From: Rhynochetos jubatus
Taxonomy: Eukaryota > Chordata > Aves > Eurypygiformes > Rhynochetidae
Direction of reading: 5' to 3'
Assembly: GCA_027574665.1 (NCBI GenBank)
Contig: CM050658.1
Coordinates: 19,790,317-19,854,316 of the forward strand
DNA length: 64,000 bases
In this document: in pieces, positions 13,201-25,200 of the stretch
How positions within the stretch are numbered: position 1 is the stretch's first letter
How the letters are laid out: each line of letters starts with the position of its first letter
Notes under the pieces: generated by a model
Told to the model about the DNA's origin: nothing
The model's input: the letters and a program-made list of their open reading frames with translations, nothing else
Database searches by the model: none
Made by a program: the position numbers and the translations under genes

Positions 13201-16200
13201 CACTGCGCGAGTTTTCAGCGCGCAGCACTCGCGCTACGAATCAGTGTAACCACGCGAACGCTTGCTGGAGACGCTGACAGCGGACATGAGTGTACATAAT
13301 TATAATCCCCGTTAATCCCGCAATTATATTTGGTAGCAGTCCTTCTGATAGCAGATTACTAATGCAGCAATCTCATTAAAAGTCACCCTCCTCCTTTCTC
13401 TCTCTAATGATCCATAAAGCATAGACGTTGCGAAGCACAGACTAAGCCCATTAGCAATCACATCAGCATGGATCACACTGTAAAGAGATTGGAAGCAGCT
13501 ATTCTAGGGAAGAAAAAGATTTACATGGATTTAAAATTTTCAAATGGGTATGGGAGTGATTTGAAGTGTTCAAATAACTCAATGCCCTTTTCTCGTTTAT
13601 TTTTCTATTGCTGCATAGCTTAACACAAAAAATCACCACTTCCTTCTACATCTTTGATTTTGAAGACCCTTTGGAAAAGCCACTCTTCATATTTTTATGA
13701 ATTCTGCATCTCTTTCTAGCCTTCCTACATAATTAAATTAAAACTGTCCGTGCCTTCCACCTCCCAGAAGTTCAAGCAAGGCCTGCCAAGCCACATTCTG
13801 AGATCTTGTGCTTGGCATCTATCTGCAAAGTCTATGAAATTTAGCTTTGAGGCGTTTTCAGGGCATTATTTTTAGAATCACAGTAACTTTATTTATAGGC
13901 CTACAGTTTTGTGGATTGCTGCAATCGAACGCTAAAGCAGAGAATGCAGTAAGTGTCAGTAAGTGAAGAGATTCACCTTCAAACATGGACTCACTCCAGA
14001 TTTAATAATAGCTGCAAAGTTTGGGCATTACAGACTGAACTGTCAAGATTCATCATGCAGTTTTTCTCCCGGTTCATTGCTTGCCGTGAGTGATGCGCAC
14101 AAAGTGACATACGTCACAGCTGGGACATGAGATCTGCTCCATAAAGTTGAAGTGCAAAGCCAAAGATAACTGCAGTCCTTGGCCATGGTTCATGACTGGG
14201 TTCGGCTGCTTTCTCTTTGATTTAGCTACAAGATCAAGAACTGCTCGGCCGGAACCCTTTTCCAGAGCAATCAACACCACATTATTGCATACGTTGCAGC
14301 TTCTAAATGCAAGAAATACAAGGGGGGAACTGTTCTTGTTTGCTGGGATTCTTTCTTTGCTTTAGGAAGGTGAAAAATCTCCCTGTACTTATGTGTCTGT
14401 GAGTCAGAACCACCAGAATTAGAGCATTTGCCTCCTTTGATTGGTCTTGCATCAGGAGTCGTTAACAACAATCAATTGTGGTTTGCGGTAATAGGGTTAA
14501 GACACTGGGATACAATTTTTATGACACCGAGGACCGTAGAAATCCTGTATCTTGCTGTTCAGGGTTTGAGATGGCTCCAAAAGCATCCAGGAACTCTGCG
14601 CAAGTGGTTTAATGCCTCAAGAGGCATCTCTAAATGCGTGCGTTCCATTACTAGCAGAAATGAAATTTTGTTCATCAAGAGGAAAGTGCTTTCAGGGCTG
14701 AAGGGGAATTTGCTAAGTGGTCACTGAGCATTCTTGGCAAGGCTTTGCCATATCATTCAGCTCCAGACAGGGGAGTTCTTGAGGATGTATTGTTCAGCAT
14801 GATCAGAGGTAGACTGTGCGGCTGTGACAGTACAGCAGTGATTACACAATGATTTTTGTGAACGCTTGTTCGTTACGACTCCTCTCTAAGGATAACTGAT
14901 AGATTGATAAACATAAATCTCCCTCTGTTCCGTGAAATCCTCGGGACTTTTAGCCATCTGGTGGAAACTGTATTTGACAGCAGCTTTCCCAGTGTGGAAC
15001 AGCCAAGCTGGGGACTTAGGCTTAAGTTCTGATTGACATGTTTCAGTATAGTCCAACTGAAAGAGTCCCTTTTCGGCTGTCTGAAAAGCAAATAGGAAAA
15101 GGCAATAAGACTGAATGCTACGTGTGTGTGTGTGTGTATCAGAGGCATCTTCCTGTTGAGAGCTCAGTGGAACAGTCTACTTACCACTTCTTGATGAAAT
15201 ACATCGTAAAGAAAAAGGAAGGAATAAAATATATCAGCTGTGTTAACTGCCCATTTTACTCTCAGATTAGCATATTGACATTGTCATTCGTCTTTGGGTT
15301 TAAAGCAGTAAAATTTCAAGTGAGATAAAAGCCGATAGAATTTAACTTGCTTTTAACGAAGCTAATTTCTGCTTGTTCTTCTTGCAGAACAAAGAATATG
15401 TCTGTCGGGGCCACGACTATGAGAGGCTGGAAGCTTTCCAGCAGAGGATGCTAAGCGAGTTCCCACAAGCCATTGCAATGCAGCACCCAAACCACCCAGA
15501 TGACTCGATCTTGCAGTGTGATGCCCAGTGTATCCTTCGGTGAAAGGGCACACTACGATTAGACCAACTGTGGTAGAGCACAGAGGAGGAAGGTCTTGAA
15601 AAGGTCATCCACCTGGATACCTCGGTTCCCAAGTGTCTTAGGCAGGGCTGGATATGGACAAAGCCACCCCCTGTCTACAGCAGATGTTAACTGGCTCATT
15701 CCCTTCGTATTACTGGAGACAACTGTCACGGTTTCTTCAGGGAGTAATGCAGGTCATCCTCAATGTGTAAAGGAAATAGCTGTGCTTGGTCACATCCGTG
15801 TGTAACCTTTGCCAACAGTATTGCCATGACACCTGTTTTGTGTCATTAAATCCTGATATCTTCTCTCGGAGAACTTTTTGATGGGAACATATTAATTCCA
15901 AAGTGTTATTTTTTTCATTGTGTTTATTTTTCACATCAGTTGGGTTTGGGTTTTTCTGCAGTCTCTCTTTCTTTCCAACTGCTGAACCCTTTTATACCGA
16001 AGGCCTTGAATCTCGTTCTTCTCATTGGTAATCTGTGCTGTGCTCTGATGCAACCAATACAGCGCTGCGTGCACTTAAGGACTGACCCATTGACAGTCAG
16101 TGGGTCTGCAGAGACTTTTGGAGATTTTAGTCACGAGAACACCAGTGTTTGGCTTTGTGACAACAGCAGAGGTACCGCCCAGGACTTTAACCATAAGGAC

Positions 16201-19200
16201 ACTGTCGGCACTTCTGAAATGGGTTGGTGTTTCCCACTTGTCTTTCATAACACATGCTTTTGGCAATATAACGCCGATAGGCTCACAGACAGAGGGGTTG
16301 TCTGTGTGACCATTTTGGTTGGTTTGTTCATACTTGTCTGTAACACTGAGGGTTAGACCAGTTCAATTAAACTGGACTTTAAACTGATGAAATTAGGAAA
16401 ACTTGCAATTGCAGACAAAGCTGCAGTATCTAAGGTGAAATTTAAGAAAGGGCAACATTAGATATTTAGGTACCCAAATATATCAAGATCAGTACACGTA
16501 CCAATGTGCCTGTACGAGTGAGGCACCTAGCACCAATAAAAACTAGTAAGCTGTAATAAAAATCGAGGAACTGGGTATTTTGCCTGCTGTAGGTATTTTG
16601 GATTACATACTCTTTGCGTCCTCAGCCATCTTTCTCTTCGGGTAATCTTGGGTTTGAGGTACTACAACTCTGTACACTCTCCTAGTAGTTCTAGTCTAGC
16701 ATCCGTTGTCTGACTTGTAAAAGAAGAGTGCTGGAAAACAGAGAGGAGCGTGACTTTGTGAATTCGCCATCCTGTTTCTTTCCACAGCAGAGACAGCTTC
16801 CCTGTTTCATGTCCTGTGGCTTTCTTTGACTTCATAATTCACAGATTTACAGATCTATGCAGTGACTCCCATCCCAGACAATATAGATGTGCTGCAAATG
16901 GACCGTGTCCCCGACCGCATAAAAAGCTTTTACCGAGTCAACAACATCCGGAAATTCCGCTACGACAGGCCTTTCCACAAAGGCCCAAAGGACAAGGACA
17001 ATGAATTTAAGGTAAAAGTAGCAAATAAGCAGTGTTTAAGTGTTAATCTCTTCAAGGAAAATACTGTCGTATTATTGAATGCTGATAGAGCCTTTCAAGT
17101 ATACTGTAGTAACTCAAACACGTAACTGCTGATCTGGTGGTTACACACCTCTGTCATCTTGGTTCCCATGACAGAACTGGTGGTCAACCTTTAAAAATGA
17201 ATGGAAATGTTGAATGTGTTGCTTTAGAGCATAGTGAATCCTGGTTTTGTTCTTCCAGTGACTCTCAGCATGAAACACTGCAAAGAAAATTAATGCTCAG
17301 GAGGTTAATATATTCTTTCTGAACTTTACCCCCTTGGCACCTGGAGTAAGAGTACAGATGATGTGATGGTGATTCACTGGGTACCTCACATCCTCAATTA
17401 CTCTTTGCAGAGCTTGTGGATTGAACGTACCACTCTGACCTTGACTCACAGTCTGCCTGGGATCTCTCGTTGGTTTGAAGTGGAGAGAAGAGAACTGGTA
17501 ACGTTCATAGTTCCTGTAGTTGGGGTTTGAAATGATGAGTTACTGAGCACATGGGACAGGCAACTTAAAGTTCAGTTTGCTGAAATCTTGCAGCTTAAAA
17601 TGATGAAGTTTACCAGTGATTAAGTATGTCCTTTTTCTACCACTTAGTCTAAATAATTGCTGAATGTAACCAGGGGAATTATGTGAGGGAACATGATAGT
17701 ATAATGGAGACAGTGCCAAAAAGATGGAGTAATTGCCTTGTTGTCATGTCTTCAGTATACAGGAAAGAAGTTACGTCAAGTCAGTGACCTGAAATACAGC
17801 ACTGCCAACAGTCAAGTTTGTTAAAGTAGCTAATTTTCTACAAAGCAGTAAAAACTAGGATCATTGAACAATCCTAGCGTATTGTTGCGTTACAAGGAAG
17901 ATAATAAATCTCAGTGAAGTGTCCATGGAATTAACGTATTATTTTATTGCCTTTGAGGTTGAAGTAAGTCCTTTGGAAAATGCCATTCAAGTGGTTGAGA
18001 ACAAAAACCAGGAGCTGAGAACGCTGATAAGCCAGTACCAGCATAAACAAATGCATGGTAACATTAATCTTCTCAGCATGTGTCTGAATGGAGTGATTGA
18101 TGCGGCTGTTAATGGGGGAATTGCACGATACCAGGAGGTAAGCCACGCTCTGCTGCTGAATTTGTACCCGCTTTTTTCAGTGTTAGTTCCATTTCTGTTT
18201 CAAAGAGAGTATGACCAAATAAGATAAGAATTTTTCATGTACATTATCAGAATATGAGGTTATCCCTCTTCCCTACTTGGATATTCCGGATCGGTGCCTG
18301 CATAGCCACACGTCAACGGGAGGACCCAAAGGTGGAGTTGGGATATCGCATTGAAGTAGGGACAGTTGACTGGGGTTTCTCAAGAAATGAAACTTGGCTT
18401 GCTTGGAAATCCTCACTTGGCAGGTGAAAGAGCGAAGCAGAGGGGTTTTATATGCTGCTTACACTACAAACCCATTCTGCAGTAGCGGCAGTGGGACTCC
18501 TGGTGATCAAGACTGACTGGGCCTGTCATCAGGAAAAGCTGTTAACTCGTGCCACTCAGCCATTGTCTCTGCTAGCTGAATTTCAGACCCACTGTAACCC
18601 TAAAATGATCCTATAGGCAGTATGTTATGTGGCATCATCTTCGGCAAGCTGATACATCAACTCTGCATTGCGAAAAGTGAAATGCTGGAAAAGGGCAGCA
18701 GCGGTCCAGGGCTGTGGGACATGTCTTCCCTACAGAGCTGTGAAGGGAACGCTCGCCATGCTTTACATTAGTTATCACTTTACTCACTCAATTCCGTTAA
18801 CTTTAAGCAGTCATGTTAAGGAAATGATGTAAAATTCTAATAACTGGATGATACAGGGCTTAGTGGTATTGCTCGTCACTGTCACGTGGGGAAACTTGGT
18901 CAGGTTAATGATTCGACGGAATCATCAAGGTTGCCAAAACTGTGCTGCAGCTTCACCTGGATCCCAGGGTGCTAAAAGGAGTAAAACTGAGCTTAATATA
19001 TTTAGTTTTCCCAAGAATTTTTTGGACCTTTTCCTCTCGTCCTTTGACACCAGGTTACGATGAAATATCTTCCACTAAGCAGAAGGCTTTCTTTATGGTT
19101 TTTTTGCAGGCCTTTTTTGATAAAGATTATATCACAAAGCACCCTGGAGACGCAGAGAAGATCACGCAGCTCAAGGAACTCATGCAGGAACAGGTACTGG

Positions 19201-22200
19201 TTTTCAGGCGCAAAAGAACGTTGCTCTGGTGTCTGGATTCATCGGCAGTCACTGTAAACATACCAGCTCCGACAGATTCATTCAGAAGGAATGAATTTTG
19301 GTACGGGAGCTCTAAAGTACATTGAAACAAAAAGAGGGGGACCTGGCCAAGGAGTTTATGAACAAGCCGTTCCCCTTGTGGGACGTGAGGTGAAGCTCAG
19401 CTAAAAGCACATTGATTTTGTTGTCTCCATGTAGTAGCCAATAGACAGCTTGCCACGTTTCAAGCCTGCTGTTCATTTTTGGCATTCTGAATTATGTTTT
19501 CCCAGTAAATTTCAAAGATAATCAGTCAGGAGAGGCCAGGTCAGGCTTGAGATTAAACTGGCAGAGCTGCATAGGAAAATGTAATGCTGTTTATATTACC
19601 TGCAGTTTTATTCTTCCTTAGTGTCTCCATGAACCATCTTGGTAGATAAAGCTAGCTGGATGCTTTGATGGGAGTGAAATCAGAAGATCGCATCCCTCTT
19701 AACTGGAAGTTTGGCCAGATATACCCCATTATGCCATGTGTCCAAGCCTGAATAGAGCTGCTAGGCCTGTTTCTTCAACAAATCACTTAACTGCATTTCA
19801 GATTTCCCATCTGTAAAATAAAGATAATGCTTATCTCCCTTCAATCCTCAAGAGGATGTTTGAAGATTAATTAGTTGTTGTTTGTACAGACTTTGGATCA
19901 TGTAGGGACTTATATACATCTTAAGCCTGCTCTCATTACTATTTTCTTTGATCTGAGAGCTTATATAATCTTATCCAGTCACTAATATTGTATGTTTGAC
20001 CTTTGCAAATGTGACCTTTAAAAATAAATAATGAGCAAGAGGGGGAGTGCCTATGGGTGCCACACTGCCACTGTTCAGCTGGGTTATCAGAAACCCCTTT
20101 TAGAAATCTCTGTTGGCAGCTCTGACCCCTGACCTGACACTGGGCGGAAGGAGTTTTCTTTGCCACCATGAATGATCTGTGTGAGGATATAATGCGGTTC
20201 ACTCTGGAAAGAGAATCAATCTGGTAATTTTTTGCCGTTATCTCAACAAAAGTAATCCAACATGACATAAATGTACTTGTCTCACACTTGTATTACTTCA
20301 CCAAGTACTTGGAGCTTGCCAGGTCTCTCCTAGGATTGCTTAATTATCAGCAGTCTTGCATGTTGCTCAGGGCTTTCTTGCACGTTGACAGCGCTGCGGG
20401 ACAGACCCCTGTTCTCTCTCTCAGACACGATTTATTCGGGTTTGTGAGGTATGTTTTCTTTTTAACAGGTACACGTCCTAGGAGTCGGCCTGGCAGTCCA
20501 TGAGAAGTTTGTACACCCAGAAATGCGTCCCTTGCATAAGAAACTGATAGACCAGTTCCAGATGATGCGCTCCAGTCTGTACCATGTAAGCTGACAGTCG
20601 TTGTTCCAGTTTTGGATCATTCAGAGTTATCATTAAACTTCTGTCAGTTGCAGTAAGGTTCACAAAAGAGCAGGGCTGATACAGCATTGATTGAACCTAC
20701 AGGATTGCCAAACGATCAAGATTTCTTGGGGTTTGTGCAGGAAGGAAGGCCTAGTACGTTTGCTACCTTAGCCTTTAACTTAAACTAGAATTTTTAATGT
20801 TTGTTTGTTCCTTGCCATATCACAAAACAATTGGAAAGCTTAATTTTCAGTTCCTGTCTTACACAGCAGAAGGTGATGTGAAACAGAGGAAGAAAGACTG
20901 CGACATAAAGTGTTAGACGCTGAGCGCTGCAAAAGAACTGCCGTAACTTGGAGTAGCATGACACGGATTAGGCCCTCCAGAAGTGTTTTTGTAGGCAGCA
21001 TCAGAAATTCTTGTTGGTTACTTTAGGCATCCAAATCTGATGATCAGGACACACACTAATATGGGTCTGTAGTTCCTATGTAGCCAACAGAACTGGCTCC
21101 ACAGCGTGGTTCTCACCACCAGTTACAAACCAGAAGTGCAAAGCCCATCCTCTAGGAATGATGCCTTTCTTCCTGTGGAACGAGTCCAGAGGAGGCCACG
21201 AAGATGCTCCGAGGGCTGGAGCCCCTCTGCTATGGGGACAGGCTGAGAGAGTTGGGCGTCTTCAGCCTGGAGAAGAGAAGGCTTGGAGCAACCTGGGCTA
21301 GTGGAGGGTGTCCCTGCCCATGGCAGGGGGGTGGAACTGGATGGGCTTTAAGGTCCCTTCCAACCCAAACCATTCTGTGATTCTGTGTGTGATCTACTGT
21401 ATGTCAGTATTCTGTGCCAACTGTACTTGAGACACCTTTGCCAGGCAGGTCTCAGAAATCTGCGCTGCATTCTCCTCTTCCTGGTGTAGTGAAACCTTTA
21501 CGGATACCTAGCTTGCACGCTCTCACAACCAAACCTTCTAGATACCTTCTAGAATGTAAAAGTGTTATTTGAGGTATGCGTGTTAGCACTTCCCAACTGC
21601 AGAATGTGTGTTCTAAGGTAGCTCCTAGTGTGAAGGCTTTTTCCTCCATTCTTAGGAGTGAGCACCGTGCAAGGATGGCCACAAATAACAGCACTATAAT
21701 TTTTAAATATGGCCTTCCTCTTCCAACGCAGATGAGATCCATACAGCTCACAGTTGCCACTTTGAGTGCAGTACCTTTCTTGAGAGTTTGGACAAGATTT
21801 CTACTTCTGAGTCCACGTTTATTTTTTGGAAAATGTAGGTGGCTGTGATTTGGGCCACGCTATGCCTGTATTTTCCTCCCAAATTCCTGAAAGAGTGGCT
21901 AGAAAGTGTCAGTGAAACAGAGAATAGGGTTGTAAAGCCCTGAGGCTTTTTATCCTGTGGAAACAGAACAACTGAGGATAAATCTAGAGAACGTGGAAAG
22001 AGATCAGGATTTTCCTGAGAAGAAAACCTGTACTTCCCATGACCAACCTAGCTAACGTATGTTTCCTTCGCAGGAGTTGCCCGGTTTGGATAAGCTGAGC
22101 CCGGCCTGCTCTGGCACTAGTACACCACGCAGCAATGTTCTGGTTTCGCATGGACCTATGAGCCCAGAAAGCATAAAGATGGTCCATCGACACAGGTACC

Positions 22201-25200
22201 CTGGTTTCTGCTACTGAAATATCTAGGATCTCTGCACCCTGTTGCACTGAGCTTCAGGGTCTGCCTTTGGACGTTCCAACTTCTTGTGCTTCTGTTACAC
22301 AAACGAATGGGTCCCTTTCTACCATACCAGGAAAATCGTATTGCTTGCTTTGGAACCCAACTCAGTATGTACCCGTTTGCAAGGATCAAAGAATGTTGGC
22401 ATCGTTGTTTTTTATAATTCTGATCAAATCAGAACCCAAATATAAGAGAAGCTGCCAAGGTGTGGTGATAAGAATACCAAAAAATGGCTCAGCCTTCACA
22501 GAAACGTAAAAATGGGGATGCTTATTTAAACTGAATACACATCTATAAAAACTGAGATAATGATTGAGGATAAAAATTGGTATTTTCTGGGCAAAACAGC
22601 AGGTTTGTATCCAGCCAAAACTGCCTCTTTGGAAATGTACATATCCATGCCAGTACGAAAAACAATGACAGGAGTGTCACTGAAGTTAGGAAATTGTAAC
22701 TGTTTGTCCGTGTTTATTTCCCGTGGTGGGTCCACACAGCTTAGCTGTTTTTAAAGCCTGGCATGAAAAGCAGCGGAAACTCAGTCTTTAGTGTGTGAAT
22801 CTCGGATGATGGCATTCTTTCTACTCTTAGACTTGAGTGCCTTTTACACTGTTCAGTGGCTTGGCAGTTCACAATTGGTGTCTGGGCGGTACAATTTTTT
22901 TCCTCGTAATTCCTCACTTTGTAACACCTTTTTTAGTTCTTAGGGCAAACCGGGGAGATTCGATAGTGTCTCAAATACATATTAGTGTACGTGATTCAGA
23001 GTGACAAATGGAAGGTTAAATCAATGAGTGAGATCAGGGTGCAGCCTGCACACCAGCTGGGCTGCATTAATTTACTGTCAGCTACAGAGTTGCCTTCAAC
23101 TGCAGTGCTGAGGTCCAGCAGAGGCAATAAGGAGAACTGCATTTTGACCTCCGGGTCTCGTGCTTGGCTTCCTTTGGAATGTTTTTTTAAGCTGCTCCCA
23201 CTCATGGTACTTCAGCATTAAAAACGAGAGTGGTTGCACCACGGTCTGTTACAAACAAAACCTGTATGCACCCAGCGTCATGACACGATGTTAACCTGGC
23301 TTTGGGTTCTGCAAGTCTGCATCCTACATCCTGTGTTGTCACTTGTTTGATATTTACTCACGTTTAAGGATTTGTTTAAGCTTATTCAGCCTGATTTTTC
23401 CAGTCTTTGACATGCAGAGGTGACCTAAAGCAGTGGGTAACTGCAGGTACTGACTAGCTTGGCCAAAATCAGGCTTCACAAATTAAAACACAGGTTCAGA
23501 AAATAATGATGCCCTTGTCCTGTCTCTTTTTATTCCAGCCCACTCAACTTGCTTGGTTCTGTGCGACACTCCTCCTCCTCTCTGTCATCCCACACCTCCA
23601 GCGAAACGGGAAACCTGGTGATCCTAACGGACAGTTCTGTGGGGGAGACTGCGGAGGATATGTACCACATGCAGGTACAGCTGCAGCCCAGCCCGGAGCG
23701 GTGGTTAGAAACAGCGCTGAACGTGCTCTGGGGGGTTATGCTTAGGGGGAGTACGCTTCGTCTGTCCCGTGGTGTTCTTCTCGAAGAACGGCATAGACAG
23801 AACCTAACGCTGCGCAAGAAAGAGGACAGAGTAATTCAGCCAGGTCTACTGTGCGAAGAAATCTGTTTGTGCAGTGAAAGTTGCTTGTGCTCCAAGATCA
23901 TACTGTTGCTTTCGGAAAGTCAGATTTTAGTTGACGCGTTCTTTCTCTGACCTGTTCGACATAATGCAGTTAGTGTCGCTCTTGGTTTGTGGGAGGGTCC
24001 TGAGCGCAAACCAGTAGCAGCCTGCACCGAAGCTGTTTCCTAGACAGCGGCTGCTGGGTGTTCTGAGACAGGTAAATATCTCACGCACCGATGCGCTCAG
24101 TTCTCTTGATGATTTCTCTGCCTCCTGCAGCTTGTTTACCCTAACTCCAGGTACCAAGGCTCAGTCACCAACGTCTCTGTTTTATCCTCGTCCCAGGCTA
24201 GCCCTTCCACCTCAAGCCTGAGCTCTACTCACTCGGCACCATCCCAGATGATTAACTCTGCCCCTTCCAGTGCTCGAGGTAAGAACGGGTGGACCCGAAT
24301 GAAGGGTTAAGTGCAGGCGTCCCCTAAACCCGGCAGTGTTGAGGACTTACTGGTGAAAGACCACCTACACTGAAACACACCCCTCTCCTGGAGCTCTAAA
24401 GGATTCTTCAAAAATTATTTCTTAAAAAGATGTTTTTCCTTCTCCAGAAATGCATTTAATCTCCTTTTTTTTTTTCTGCACTATTTGGAATGTGTCTTTA
24501 ATACATGCTGGTTTCAGGCAGTTGGATTTCATAATGATTTCCATTGTTCTGCCACAAAATTGCAGCAGGCAGTCTAGAGGAGAACAAGAATAGTTGTCGG
24601 TACAGTACTTAAAGACAGAGATCATGAAGACAAAGGCAAAAAAACCCCATTTTACACATTTAATGAAATTATGGCACAAAAAAAAGACCTTGAGGCAATT
24701 TAGCAGAAATGTGTGTACACAAAAGCATTTGTATACAATGAATGTTGAAAGATATGAATGTTGAAGGAGTTAAAGGCGGCCTTCCCTGATGGGAAACTCT
24801 CGAAGAAAGGAAAAATGTAAAAAGAGGCTCCAGGGGTACTCATACTGCCTTTGCTGTTACAGTAGCTGGTCTTGATATTGCTAATCATTTTCTTCCCAAG
24901 CCTCAGAGCTGCAGCAAAACCACTCTGTGCAATCTCCTGACTTGGGTAACTTCTATTCAAGTTTTTTTCCTCCTCTCATTTTGGATTCTCAGTTGCAGGT
25001 TCACAGATTTCTATACCTCTTTTCACAGGCATCTGAAGAAGGTATCCAGGATTATAGTCAGAGATAGAGGCTGATAATTAAATCTTACCCCCTTTTCCCA
25101 TACAGGGGACGTATCCCTATGGACAGAGAATGCAGCTTGGGGCTTTTTTGCTCAATCCTGCAGGAAAATCGTAATTGACAGTCTGTTGTTAGGACACAGA

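Larger units (their letters stand above)
11980..15387 (+). other. DOCK3 intron (3.4 kb) with palindrome and homeodomain-site cluster
   Basis: Holds a CpG-rich nested palindrome (13192-13256), an AT-rich stretch with homeodomain-type cores (13290-13500) and a (TG)n run near 15122-15138. No other exon or repeat recognised. Confidence 0.6.
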
